Positions 9,866 to 18,205 are shown, counted from the stretch's first letter. The stretch: 64,000 nt of DNA from Halomonas sp. Bachu 37 (GCF_039691755.1 NZ_CP137552.1:3348001-3412000); one strand, 5' to 3'. Translations and numbers: made by a program. The notes: generated from the letters alone by a model not told the origin.

Positions 9866-11200
9866 ATGAATGCGCTGGCAAATTTCTTCACCCGGTTAGT
9901 CAACCGCTACATGCCCGACCCGCTGGTCATCGCCATTCTCCTGACCGTACTCACCATGCTTCTGGCGGTGCTCATGCAAGGCACCAGCCCGTTGGATGCG
10001 GTGCGCTACTGGGGCGATGGGTTCTGGGACCTGCTGGCCTTCAGCATGCAGATGACGGTCATCCTCCTGGCGGGCTACATCCTGGCCAAGACGCCATTGG
10101 TGGATGGCGCCCTCAATCGCCTCGCCGCGCGGGTCAAGACACCGTTCGTGGCTATCGTCGTCGCTACCCTGGTGGGCGGAATCGGCAGCTGGTTGAACTG
10201 GGGGTTCGGTCTGGTGATCGGCGGCATCGTCGCTCAGAAGCTGGCGCTCAACGTGAAGGGCTTGCACTACCCGCTGGTGATCGCCGCGGCGTATTCGGGC
10301 TTCGCGCTCTACGGTATCGGCCTGTCCGGAAGTGTGCCGTTGCTGATCGCCACTGAAGGGCATTTCCTTCAGGACGCTATCGGACTGATCCCGCTGAGCG
10401 AAACGATTTTCTCGCCCATCCTGTTGATCACCAGTGCGCTTATTCTTCTGACTCTCCCCTTCTTCAATGCCTGGCTGCATCCCAAAGACATCAAGGATGT
10501 CGTCGAAATCGACCCGTCCTCAGTCGCAAAACCTTCCGCACCTCCCCTTGGCAGCGGTGACAAGATCACCATCGCCGAGCGCTTGAACCGTAGCCGGGTT
10601 GTCGGCATCGGCATCGGCTTGCTGGGCATGTTATATATCGCGCTATATGCCGTGGATGGCGGTTCGCTGAACCTCAATACCGTCAATTTCGCCTTTCTGT
10701 TCCTAGGGGTACTGCTGTTTGCCTCGCCGGCCAATTACCTGGCCGCATTGGCGGACGGGATTCGTATCGTCTCCGGTATCATCGTGCAATACCCTTTCTA
10801 CGCCGGGATCATGGGGATTCTGGTGAGCTCGGGCCTGGTGGTGTCCTTCGCCAACACCTTCGTCGATATTTCCAGTGCGCAAACCCTGCCTATCTGGTCG
10901 TTCATCAGCGGCGCCATCATCAACCTGCTGGCACCGTCCGGCGGCGGCCAGTGGGCGGTCCAAGGGCCGGTCATGGTGCAAGCCGCCACGGAAATCGGCG
11001 CGTCCCAGGCGGCCACGGCGCTCGCGGTTCAAATCGGCGACCAGTGGAGCAACATGATCCAACCGTTCTGGATCCTCCCGGTGCTGGCCATCTCGGGCTT
11101 GAAGTTGCGCGACGTGATGGGCTACATGGTGCTGATCCTCATCTATCTGGGAATCATCTACGGCAGTGCCATGCTGATCTGGGGCTACCTCGGCGCCTAA
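9866..11200 (+). CDS. AtoE-like short-chain fatty acid transporter
   Basis: A polytopic membrane protein of about 444 residues that matches the AtoE/short-chain fatty acid permease family in length and motifs (P-D-P-L-V-I-A-I-L-L near the N-terminus, S-W-L-N-W-G-F-G-L-V-I-G, and L-A-P-S-G-G-G-Q-W-A-V-Q-G near residue 355). About 11-12 membrane segments. It probably imports an organic acid for the island. Start chosen at MNALANFF; an in-frame ATG at 9851 is a close alternative and its leader is rich in CA repeats. First gene of the permease-YciI-catC run. Confidence 0.85.
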   Translation: MNALANFFTRLVNRYMPDPLVIAILLTVLTMLLAVLMQGTSPLDAVRYWGDGFWDLLAFSMQMTVILLAGYILAKTPLVDGALNRLAARVKTPFVAIVVATLVGGIGSWLNWGFGLVIGGIVAQKLALNVKGLHYPLVIAAAYSGFALYGIGLSGSVPLLIATEGHFLQDAIGLIPLSETIFSPILLITSALILLTLPFFNAWLHPKDIKDVVEIDPSSVAKPSAPPLGSGDKITIAERLNRSRVVGIGIGLLGMLYIALYAVDGGSLNLNTVNFAFLFLGVLLFASPANYLAALADGIRIVSGIIVQYPFYAGIMGILVSSGLVVSFANTFVDISSAQTLPIWSFISGAIINLLAPSGGGQWAVQGPVMVQAATEIGASQAATALAVQIGDQWSNMIQPFWILPVLAISGLKLRDVMGYMVLILIYLGIIYGSAMLIWGYLGA

Positions 11201-11227
11201 TTACGCTTATCAACAGGAGATTTGCCC

Positions 11228-11524
11228 ATGCCTTTTCTGATCGAGACCTTCGACAAGCCCGACCGTCAGGCCCTGCGCCTGGAGGTACGCCAAGCTCACC
11301 TTGAGTACCTGGATGCCAACGTCCATCTCCTGCTGGCCTGTGGCGCCAAACTCTCCGATGACGGCGAAACGGCGTCCGGCGGCATCTATCTGGTCGATCT
11401 GGATAGCCGCGAGGAGGCCGAGCGTTTCATCGAGGCCGACCCCTTCCACCAGGCGGCGTTGTTCGCCGAGGTCAAGATCGTGCGCTGGCGGCAGGCCTAC
11501 CTGAACCGGAAGAACACCCTGTAG
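11228..11524 (+). CDS. YciI family protein
   Basis: A 98-residue dimeric alpha/beta-barrel protein of the YciI family, with the F-L-I-E-T-F-D-K-P-D start, a central G-A-K-L-S-D-D-G strand and D-P-F-H-Q-A near residue 75, the motif carrying the conserved His/Asp pair. YciI relatives include enzymes acting on lactones. It lies 27 bases after the permease and 21 before catC, with a CAGGAG ribosome site, so it is very likely part of the same transcript. Role unknown. Confidence 0.85.
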   Translation: MPFLIETFDKPDRQALRLEVRQAHLEYLDANVHLLLACGAKLSDDGETASGGIYLVDLDSREEAERFIEADPFHQAALFAEVKIVRWRQAYLNRKNTL

Positions 11525-11545
11525 CAAGCACAATGGAGAAACGCG

Positions 11546-11836
11546 ATGTTGTTTCATGTGGAAATGGTGGTGAAGCTGCCCCCGGACATGCCGGCCGAGC
11601 AGGCCGCTGAAATTAAAGCGAAGGAAAAAGCCTACTCGCAGGAGCTGCAACGTCAGGGCAAATGGCGTCATCTCTGGCGGGTCGCCGGTAGCTACGCCAA
11701 CGTCAGTATCTTCGACGTCAGTGACAACGCCGAGCTCCAGGAACTCATCAGCGGCTTACCCCTGTTCCCCTACATGGATATCCAGGTGAAACCGCTCTGC
11801 CGTCACCCCTCCTCGGTACGCGATGACGATACCTAA
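11546..11836 (+). CDS. catC: Muconolactone delta-isomerase
   Basis: A 96-residue muconolactone isomerase that converts muconolactone to 3-oxoadipate enol-lactone in the catechol ortho pathway. The length and the C-terminal signature L-F-P-Y-M-D-I-x-V-x-P-L-C-R-H-P-S-S are those of true CatC. Its product is the substrate of the PcaD/CatD enzyme at the start of the island. catA and catB are not in the window. A good terminator follows. Confidence 0.93.
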   Translation: MLFHVEMVVKLPPDMPAEQAAEIKAKEKAYSQELQRQGKWRHLWRVAGSYANVSIFDVSDNAELQELISGLPLFPYMDIQVKPLCRHPSSVRDDDT

Positions 11837-11847
11837 AGCGGCCTCTA

Positions 11848-11880
11848 GCGCCTCGCCGTTTACCGGCGAGGCGCTTCTCT
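11848..11880 (+). terminator. Terminator after catC
   Basis: Perfect 11-bp stem GCGCCTCGCCG / CGGCGAGGCGC around TTTAC, followed by TTCTCT, 12 bases after the catC stop. It partly separates the downstream dehydrogenase gene from the operon. Confidence 0.75.
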
Positions 11881-11923
11881 GCAGTTCCCTGTGAATTGAT
11901 ATGCCTATGACGAGGACACCTGA

Positions 11924-12682
11924 ATGAGCCAAGACGCTGCTCAAAGTAACGGTACTCAAGACCACCGCACTCAAGACCATTGTGCCGTCGTGACCGGTGG
12001 TGCAAGAAACATCGGCCAGGCCATCGCCCTGCGCCTGCAGCAGGATGGCTATCATGTCATCGTGGTGGATATCGTCGAGCCGGAAGCGGACTCACTAAAA
12101 GCGGAGGCGCGACTGGTCGACCTGGCCGATGCCGACGCCACCCGGCGGGCGATGGAGGAGATCGCCGCGCACCATACGGTGACTCGGTTGATCAATAACG
12201 TGGGCATCGTCGCTCCGGCGTTGATCGAAGAAGCGCAGCTCGAGGATTTCGACAAGTTGATGCACCTGAACGTACGTTCGGCGCTGGTCTGCACCCAGGC
12301 TCTGTTGCCCTCCATGAAAGCTTCCGGCATGGGGCGTATCGTGCTGAATACCAGCCGCGTGGTACTGGGCAAGGAAGCGCGCACCATCTACAGCGCCACC
12401 AAGGGCGCGCTGCAGTCCATGGCGAGGACCTGGGCACTGGAGCTGGCGCAACACGGCATTACCGTCAATTGCGTCGCCCCCGGGCCCATCGCCACCAGCG
12501 CCTTCTGGCAGAACAACCCACCGGATTCCGAACGCGCCCGGCGCATCATCGACAACATCCCGCTAAAGCGCATGGGCCAGCCCGAGGACGTGGCCCAGGC
12601 GATCAGTTTCTTCTGCGATGAGCGTAGCGGCTTCATCACCGGACAGACTCTTTTCGTCTGCGGCGGTGTCACGGTCGGCTAG
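11924..12682 (+). CDS. SDR family oxidoreductase
   Basis: A 252-residue classical short-chain dehydrogenase. It has the cofactor motif V-T-G-G-A-R-N-I-G (about residues 23-31), N-N-V-G near 89, and the catalytic Y-S-A-T-K with the preceding serine (N-T-S-R). The P-G-P-I-A-T segment follows. An Asp after beta-2 (V-V-D-I-V) suggests NAD(H) preference. A 15-residue polar N-terminal tail is unusual. Position after catC suggests oxidation of a hydroxylated or dihydrodiol intermediate, but the substrate is not known. The stop codon lies inside a hairpin. Confidence 0.85.
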   Translation: MSQDAAQSNGTQDHRTQDHCAVVTGGARNIGQAIALRLQQDGYHVIVVDIVEPEADSLKAEARLVDLADADATRRAMEEIAAHHTVTRLINNVGIVAPALIEEAQLEDFDKLMHLNVRSALVCTQALLPSMKASGMGRIVLNTSRVVLGKEARTIYSATKGALQSMARTWALELAQHGITVNCVAPGPIATSAFWQNNPPDSERARRIIDNIPLKRMGQPEDVAQAISFFCDERSGFITGQTLFVCGGVTVG

Positions 12683-12734
12683 GCGGATGCCTAGCCGGGG
12701 GCGCCTAGCCGGGGGCGCCTAGCCGAGGCTTTTA
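12676..12734. terminator. Terminator region with one left arm and three tandem right arms
   Basis: CGGCTAGGC at 12676-12684 can pair with GCCTAGCCG at 12689-12697, 12703-12711 or 12717-12725. The last copy is followed by AGGCTTTT, giving a T-run. It overlaps the SDR stop codon and ends at the stop of the convergent CoA-transferase gene, so it probably ends both transcripts. Confidence 0.6.
12688..12729. repeat. Three tandem copies of a 14-bp unit
   Basis: The unit YGCCTAGCCGGGGG is repeated at 12688, 12702 and 12716, the last copy diverging after CCG. It duplicates the right arm of the terminator hairpin. Confidence 0.85.
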
Positions 12735-13958
12735 CTTCACCACACCTTTTTGCCGCAGGGCGCTGATCTGTGCAGCGTCCTTGTGAAGCAGGCGCTCCAG
12801 CACGCTATCGGTATCCTCGCCCAGGCGCGGGGGCGGCTTGCGGTACTCCAAGGGCGTCCGTGAGAACTTGGTAGGATTGGCCACGCCGGGCACCACACCA
12901 CTATCCGTCTCCAGTTCCACTTTCATGCCCCGGGCCCGCACTTGGGGGTCGTCGAATACCTGTGCGATATTCTGGATCGGCCCGCAGGGAACGCTGATGG
13001 CGCCCAGCATCTCGATCCATTCGCGGCTGGTACGGGTGCGGGTGATCTCCACCATGATCGGCACCAGGTCGAGCCGATGTCTGACCCGCTCGGGATTGGT
13101 ACTGAAACGAGGGTCGGCCGCGAGCTCGGGGCGTCCCACCGCCTCGCAAAAGCGCTGGAACTGGCCATCGTTGCCGATGGCGATGATCACTTTCTCTCCA
13201 TCCGCCGTCGGGAACGGCTGGTACGGCACCAGGTTGGGATGGTATTCACCGGTACGGGTCGGTGGCGAGCCGCTGCAGAAATAGTTGAGCGCCTGATTGG
13301 CCAGCCAGCTGACCTGAACGTCGAGCAGGGCCATATCGATATACTGCCCTTCCCCGGTGCTGTGGCGGTGATGCAGCGCACCGAGGATGGCGATGGTGGC
13401 GTTCATCCCGGTGGTCAGGTCGGATACCGCCATGCCCACCCGCTGCGGCCCGGCGCCAGGCTCACCGTCTGCCGCCCCGGTGATGCTCATCAAGCCCGCT
13501 TGCGCCTGGATCAGGTAGTCGTAGCCGGCCATCGAGGCCATGGGCCCGGTCTGGCCGAAACCGGTGATTGAGCAGTAGATCAAGCCGGGGTTGATAGCTT
13601 CCAGCGTGGCGTAATCGAGCCCCTTGCGCGCCAGGCCGCCGCTCTTGAAATTTTCCACCAGAATGTCACTGTCCGCCGCCAGCTCGCGAACCAGCGCCTG
13701 CCCTTCCGGCTGGCCGATATCCACCGTCACCGAGTGCTTGCCGCGATTGGCGGAAAGGTAGTAGGCCGATTCCCGGGTGTCCTTGCCCTCCTTATCCTTC
13801 AACCAAGGGGGACCCCAGTGGCGCGTATCGTCGCCAAGAGTTGGGTGCTCGATCTTGATCACCTCGGCACCCATGTCGGCCAGTATCTGCGTACACCACG
13901 GGCCTGCCATTACGCGACTCAAGTCCAGCACCCGTAATCCTGTCAGCGGTCCCGCCAT
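12732..13958 (-). CDS. CaiB/BaiF family CoA-transferase
   Basis: A 408-residue family III CoA-transferase, which exchanges CoA between carboxylic acids through an aspartyl-CoA anhydride. Features are L-R-V-L-D-L-S-R-V-M-A-G-P at the start, E-V-I-K-I-E-H-P, N-R-G-K-H-S-V, and the catalytic Asp in A-G-Y-D-Y-L-I-Q-A (about residue 168). I start it at MAGPLTGLR rather than an upstream in-frame ATG. It lies 19 bases after tctA, so it is the last gene of the tctCBA operon and probably activates the acid that transporter brings in. Confidence 0.9.
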   Translation of the reverse strand: MAGPLTGLRVLDLSRVMAGPWCTQILADMGAEVIKIEHPTLGDDTRHWGPPWLKDKEGKDTRESAYYLSANRGKHSVTVDIGQPEGQALVRELAADSDILVENFKSGGLARKGLDYATLEAINPGLIYCSITGFGQTGPMASMAGYDYLIQAQAGLMSITGAADGEPGAGPQRVGMAVSDLTTGMNATIAILGALHHRHSTGEGQYIDMALLDVQVSWLANQALNYFCSGSPPTRTGEYHPNLVPYQPFPTADGEKVIIAIGNDGQFQRFCEAVGRPELAADPRFSTNPERVRHRLDLVPIMVEITRTRTSREWIEMLGAISVPCGPIQNIAQVFDDPQVRARGMKVELETDSGVVPGVANPTKFSRTPLEYRKPPPRLGEDTDSVLERLLHKDAAQISALRQKGVVK

Positions 13959-13977
13959 TGCAATTCTCCGGTAGTCG

Positions 13978-15480
13978 TCACACTTGCTGTGATTCGTCAG
14001 CGTTGCGCGCTTCACGCCGCGATGACACAAAGCGGTAAATCGCCAGGGCGATGGAGCCTACCGTCAGGGCGATGAAGAACCAGGTGATGGGTCCGCGCAC
14101 GAAAATCGACAGATCATTGGAACCGATCAGCAGGGAGCGGCGCAGGTTGTCTTCGAACATCGGGCCGAGGATGAAACCGATCAAGAACGGCGCTGCCGGA
14201 ATGGCGGCACGATTGAAGACATAGCCCAGCACCCCGAAAGCCAGCATCACCCATATATCAAAGGTGTCGTTGTTGACCGCATAAGCGCCGTAGACGCAGA
14301 ACATCAGTACGATGGGAAAAAGAATCGACTTGGGAATATCGGCGATCAACGAGAAATACTTGATCGCCGCATTGCCCACTACCAGCAGCACCACGGAACT
14401 GAACATGATGCCCATGAACAGCGCATAGATCAGTGACAGGTTTTCCTGGAACATGACCGGACCGGGCGTCAGCCCATGCACCATGAACGCCCCGAGGATG
14501 ATCGCCGTGATGACATCACCCGGAATACCCAGGGAGAGCAGGGGAATCATCGTCGCCCCGGCCACCCCATTGTTGCCGGCCTCGGCGGCGGCCACACCCT
14601 CCACTTCGCCCTTGCCGAAGTTCGCCTTGTTGGGCGAGCGCCGGCGAGCATCGCTGTAGGAGATGAACGCGGCGGCGGTGGCCCCGGTACCCGGGATCGC
14701 GCCGATGATGACCCCGATCAAGCTGCCGCGCACAATGCTTTTCAAGCAACGCTTGAGCTCGGAAAAGGCCAGTCCCGCCCCACTCGCCTTGGTCTGGAAG
14801 TGGGGAACCGCCTTCTTGCGATAGAACTCGATGATTTCAGGAATAGCGAAAAGGCCGATCAGCAACGGGATGAAGGAAATGCTATCCATCAGGTTGTAGT
14901 TGCCGAAGGTGAGACGCTGGGAGCCAAAGACGTCATCAAGCCCCACCATGGACAGCAGTATACCCAGCAAGGCGGCCATCAAGCCCTTGATCATGGAGCC
15001 GCTGGCCAGGGAAATGATGATGGTGAGCGAGAAGCAGATCAGCCAGAAAAATTCCGGCGCCCCGAAGTTTAGGGCGATCTTGGCCAGGTAGGCGGCAAAG
15101 AAGATCAACGCGATATTGGAGATGAAATCGGCGATAACCGAGGAATAAAGCGCGGTTTTCAGTGCTTTCTTGGCATGACCTTGCTGGGCCATGGGATAGC
15201 CGTCCAGCAACGTGCAAGCAGACGCGGGAGAGCCCGGGGTCCGTATCAGTATGGCCGTGATCGAACCGCCATACATTCCCCCCTTGTAGATCCCCACCAG
15301 CAGCAGAATAGCGGCAATCGGCTGCATGGAAAAGGTGAACGGCAGCGCCAGCGCCACCGCCATGGTCGCCGTCAACCCGGGGATGGAGCCGACGACCACG
15401 CCGATTACCACACCTATGGCGATCGCCAGGAAGTTATCCAGGCTAAAGAATATCTGTATGACTTCCGAAAAGTTTTCCAT
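13978..15480 (-). CDS. tctA: Tripartite tricarboxylate transporter permease, large subunit
   Basis: A 500-residue TctA-family membrane protein with about 11-12 helices. The N-terminal G-S-I-P-G-L-T-A-T-M motif and the second copy G-A-I-P-G-T-G-A-T-A-A-A mark the two repeated halves, and the P-G-S-P-A-S loop is present. With TctB and the binding protein it forms a cation-driven, binding-protein-dependent carboxylate importer. A set of three 20-bp direct repeats separates it from tctB. Confidence 0.93.
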   Translation of the reverse strand: MENFSEVIQIFFSLDNFLAIAIGVVIGVVVGSIPGLTATMAVALALPFTFSMQPIAAILLLVGIYKGGMYGGSITAILIRTPGSPASACTLLDGYPMAQQGHAKKALKTALYSSVIADFISNIALIFFAAYLAKIALNFGAPEFFWLICFSLTIIISLASGSMIKGLMAALLGILLSMVGLDDVFGSQRLTFGNYNLMDSISFIPLLIGLFAIPEIIEFYRKKAVPHFQTKASGAGLAFSELKRCLKSIVRGSLIGVIIGAIPGTGATAAAFISYSDARRRSPNKANFGKGEVEGVAAAEAGNNGVAGATMIPLLSLGIPGDVITAIILGAFMVHGLTPGPVMFQENLSLIYALFMGIMFSSVVLLVVGNAAIKYFSLIADIPKSILFPIVLMFCVYGAYAVNNDTFDIWVMLAFGVLGYVFNRAAIPAAPFLIGFILGPMFEDNLRRSLLIGSNDLSIFVRGPITWFFIALTVGSIALAIYRFVSSRREARNADESQQV

Positions 15481-15481
15481 A

Positions 15482-15541
15482 GTTCACCCAGAACAGGAGT
15501 CGTTCACCCGAACCAATAATGGTTCACCCAGAGCAGTGGTT
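15482..15541. repeat. Three 20-bp direct repeats between tctB and tctA
   Basis: Units beginning GTTCACCC occur at 15482, 15502 and 15522 with exact 20-base spacing. They fill nearly the whole tctB-tctA gap and lie directly upstream of the tctA start on the minus strand. Confidence 0.85.
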
Positions 15542-15547
15542 AGCGAT

Positions 15548-16054
15548 TCAGAACCAGAACGGCATCATCGGAAGCGGCACGTTCATGATCTCTACAAACA
15601 AGAGCGACACGACGATGGGAAACAGGAACGCCAGACTATAGACCCACCACGTGCGAACGGGGTGTGCCACGAAGAGCACCAGCGTTGCCAGAATTCCGCA
15701 GATTATAGCGCCCAAGGTCTCGAACAGGGCGACATAGATCACCAGCGCCACCACCATCATCACGAAACGCTGGGGCGACCCTTTTTCGATGGTTCGTTCA
15801 TCCGCCTCGGTATCGCCTTCCACCAGCAACCCTTGGAAGATAAGGAGAACGGAAAACAGCAGGATCAACCAACCAACGATCTCCGGCAGCCACCGCGGTG
15901 ACATCATCGGATTTTGCAGAATCGGCGGCTCGTTTATGAAGTTGGGCACCAGGTAAAAAACCAGCACAAGGGAAAAGCCCAGCAGGACGATTCCCGCGAT
16001 CACGTCGCCGGTATCCTTAATCTTCAACCTACGTTTGGATTCCGAGGTAGTCAT
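15548..16054 (-). CDS. tctB: Tripartite tricarboxylate transporter TctB family protein
   Basis: A 168-residue small membrane subunit with four predicted helices (about 18-38, 55-75, 95-125, 140-162), the pattern of TctB. It is required with TctA for TTT-type uptake. It lies between the binding-protein gene (77 bases upstream) and tctA (67 bases downstream). TctB sequences are poorly conserved, so the call rests mainly on topology and operon position. Confidence 0.88.
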   Translation of the reverse strand: MTTSESKRRLKIKDTGDVIAGIVLLGFSLVLVFYLVPNFINEPPILQNPMMSPRWLPEIVGWLILLFSVLLIFQGLLVEGDTEADERTIEKGSPQRFVMMVVALVIYVALFETLGAIICGILATLVLFVAHPVRTWWVYSLAFLFPIVVSLLFVEIMNVPLPMMPFWF

Positions 16055-16131
16055 TACTGCCTTCTCCAGAAAAACAAGAGAGGCGAGGGCGCAAGCCCTC
16101 GCCTCAGTGCTTGATGGGGAGACTACCTAGC

Positions 16132-17118
16132 TCACTGGCTGATGCCAGCCTGCTGGGCGACTTCTTCCCAACGCTCGACTTCGTCGGCGATGAATTGCTT
16201 GAACTCTTCACCTTCGACTTGGCCCGGCTCGGCGCCCAGCTGCTCGGCGAAGTCCAGGAACTCTTCACGCTCCATGACCTTGTCCAAGGCATCCTTCATG
16301 ACGCTTTGCGCTTCTTCCGGGAAGGAGTTGTGCGCAATCAGGCCGAACCATGCGGTGGTGACGAACTGGTCGAGATTGTACTCACCGATTTCCGACAGAG
16401 TGGGAACGTCGGGCAGATACTCGGAGCGCTCGGCGGAGGTAACGGCCAAGGCACGCAGGTCACCCGAGCGGATATGCGAAAGCACGGTCGGCATGTTCTC
16501 GAACGAGACATCCACGTCGCCACCCAGCAGGGCAGGAAGCGCCGCGCCGCTGCCGGCAAATGGTACCGCCGTCATGTTGGTGTCGGTCAATGTCTTGAAC
16601 AGCTCGCCGGACATGTGGATGGAGCTGCCCACGCCACTGTGGCTGAACGTCATGTTCTCTTCTTTCGCCGCTTCGACGAATTCAGTGACGTTTTCGTAAG
16701 GGCTGTCCGCCGGTACCACCATGACGTTGGGAATGTCGATCATGTTCTGCAGGAAGACGAAATCCTCGACCGGATCGTAGCTCAGGTCAGGGTAGATCGC
16801 GGCACCGATGGTGTGACCTGGTGATGCCATCAGAACAGTATGATCGGCATCGCGACCACCACGAGCGAGACGGCCGGTACCCACGGTGGAACCCGCACCC
16901 GGGCGATTTTCCACGACCACGTTGGCATCGAGCTCCTGCTGGAGAAGATCGGCGACGCGACGCGACAGCACATCGGTGGTGCCACCCGGTGCGTAGGGAA
17001 CTACCAGGCGAACGTCATCGGTCGGCCATTCATCGGCGCTGGCGGAGGAAACGGTCAGGCCGAGTGCCAGGGCGCTGCCGCAGGCGGCCATGCATGTTGC
17101 GTTGAGAAGTTTTTTCAT
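16132..17118 (-). CDS. tctC: TTT (Bug family) solute-binding protein
   Basis: A 328-residue periplasmic binding protein of the Bug/TctC family. Signal peptide covers residues 1-28 (MKKLL, hydrophobic stretch, A-S-A cut site). The mature start D-E-W-P-T-D-D-V-R-L-V-V-P-Y-A-P-G-G-T-T-D is the Bug signature, and N-R-P-G-A-G-S-T-V-G-T follows. First gene of the operon. The A-rich leader before the ribosome site could be a Crc/Hfq target. Two IclR-type palindromes lie in the divergent region. Ligand probably a carboxylic acid. Confidence 0.93.
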   Translation of the reverse strand: MKKLLNATCMAACGSALALGLTVSSASADEWPTDDVRLVVPYAPGGTTDVLSRRVADLLQQELDANVVVENRPGAGSTVGTGRLARGGRDADHTVLMASPGHTIGAAIYPDLSYDPVEDFVFLQNMIDIPNVMVVPADSPYENVTEFVEAAKEENMTFSHSGVGSSIHMSGELFKTLTDTNMTAVPFAGSGAALPALLGGDVDVSFENMPTVLSHIRSGDLRALAVTSAERSEYLPDVPTLSEIGEYNLDQFVTTAWFGLIAHNSFPEEAQSVMKDALDKVMEREEFLDFAEQLGAEPGQVEGEEFKQFIADEVERWEEVAQQAGISQ

Positions 17119-17149
17119 CAGATCGAATCCTGTTGTATTTTGTGGTCTT

Positions 17150-17166
17150 TGTTCGCGATGCGTACA
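17150..17166. promoter_or_regulatory. Putative IclR operator, tctC-proximal
   Basis: TGTTCGCGATGCGTACA, 17 bp, has TGTTCGC on one side and GCGTACA on the other. It mixes the arms of the 7557 and 9805 sites and lies 32-48 bases before the tctC start. Confidence 0.6.
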
Positions 17167-17289
17167 TGTATTCGCAAAACATGGAAGCAGGTTACTGTGA
17201 TCTTCCCTTGGGCAAAAACCCAACTTTAGTCGTACCCAGGTAAAAATGGCCTTGCGCCAAGCGAAGATCCGCTTGAACAAGCAACCAAA

Positions 17290-17306
17290 TGTTCGCATAA
17301 CGAACA
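17290..17306. promoter_or_regulatory. Putative IclR operator, iclR-proximal
   Basis: TGTTCGCATAACGAACA, 17 bp, with perfect TGTTCG/CGAACA arms. It lies 62-78 bases before the regulator gene, where it would suit autoregulation. Confidence 0.65.
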
Positions 17307-17367
17307 AATCTGCGTTATTGTTTTTATCATCTTATTTATAGCACTTAAAGGAAGAGGTTACGTCACC

Positions 17368-18147
17368 ATGCAGGACGACGTTCTAAGCCCCGAGAGCCGT
17401 GATTTCGTCACGGCTCTGGCCAGCGGACTCGAAGTCATCAGGGCGTTTGACGATGCACACCCCCGGCTAACGCTAAGCGAAGTGGCGGCGCGTACGGGCA
17501 TGAACCGGGCCAAGGCACGGCGTTTTCTGCTGACCTTGCATGCACTCGGCTACATCCGAAAGCAGCAACGCCAATTCGAACTCGCTCCGCGAGTCCTGCA
17601 ACTCGGCTATGCCTTCCTGTCGGCCAATAACTATCAGGGCGTCATCCAGCAATGTCTTGAGGATATAACCGTCGAGATCGGCGAATCCTCGTCGCTGGGA
17701 GTATTGGATGGAAATGATGTGATATACGTGGCACGTTCGGCGGCAAAGCACCGCCTGATGGCGATTTCCCTCTCCGTCGGCACACGCCTGCCGGCCGCCC
17801 ACACCTCCATGGGGCGGGTACTGCTGGCACAACTGCCCGATGCGGAGCTGGAGCAGTACCTTGCCCAAGTAACCCTCGAGCGTCACACCAACAAGGCCGT
17901 GACGTCGGCCGATGAGTTGCGCCGTCATATTCTGGCGGCGCGACAGCAGGGCTATGCCCTGGTCGACCAGGAGCTGGACCCCGGGTTACGCTCCCTGGCG
18001 GTACCCGCCTTCGATGCGAGCGGCAAGTTGCTTGGCGCCATCAATATCAGCACCAACGCCGCTCGCGTGGACCTCGAGACCCTATTGCGCGATTACCTTC
18101 CGGTATTGCAGCGCAAAAGCCGTCAGATCCGTTCATTGGTGCATTAG
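17368..18147 (+). CDS. IclR family transcriptional regulator (PcaR/PobR-like)
   Basis: A 259-residue IclR regulator. N-terminal winged helix-turn-helix is about residues 10-75 (S-G-L-E-V-I-R-A-F, then L-S-E-V-A-A-R-T-G-M-N-R-A-K-A-R-R-F-L), and the effector domain is about 90-255 with T-S-M-G-R-V-L-L-A. It resembles regulators of the 3-oxoadipate pathway such as PcaR. It diverges from tctCBA with two palindromes between them, and matching palindromes stand before pcaIJFD and the permease operon. It is the obvious candidate regulator of the island. Its 3' end lies in a short direct repeat. Confidence 0.92.
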   Translation: MQDDVLSPESRDFVTALASGLEVIRAFDDAHPRLTLSEVAARTGMNRAKARRFLLTLHALGYIRKQQRQFELAPRVLQLGYAFLSANNYQGVIQQCLEDITVEIGESSSLGVLDGNDVIYVARSAAKHRLMAISLSVGTRLPAAHTSMGRVLLAQLPDAELEQYLAQVTLERHTNKAVTSADELRRHILAARQQGYALVDQELDPGLRSLAVPAFDASGKLLGAINISTNAARVDLETLLRDYLPVLQRKSRQIRSLVH

Positions 18148-18190
18148 TCAGATACGTTCATTGATGTATTATCCGTTCATTGGTGTATTA
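18131..18190. repeat. Three 16-bp direct repeats at the iclR 3' end
   Basis: GTTCATTGGTGCATTA at 18131 contains the last iclR codons and stop; near-identical copies follow at 18156 (one G to A and one C to T change) and 18175. Spacing is 25 and 19 bases. Confidence 0.85.
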
Positions 18191-18205
18191 ATGGTGGGCA
18201 ATTCG

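Noticed and set aside
15482..15541. Possible CRISPR-like array
   Set aside because: Only three short units without spacers of constant unique sequence and no cas genes; simple tandem repeat.
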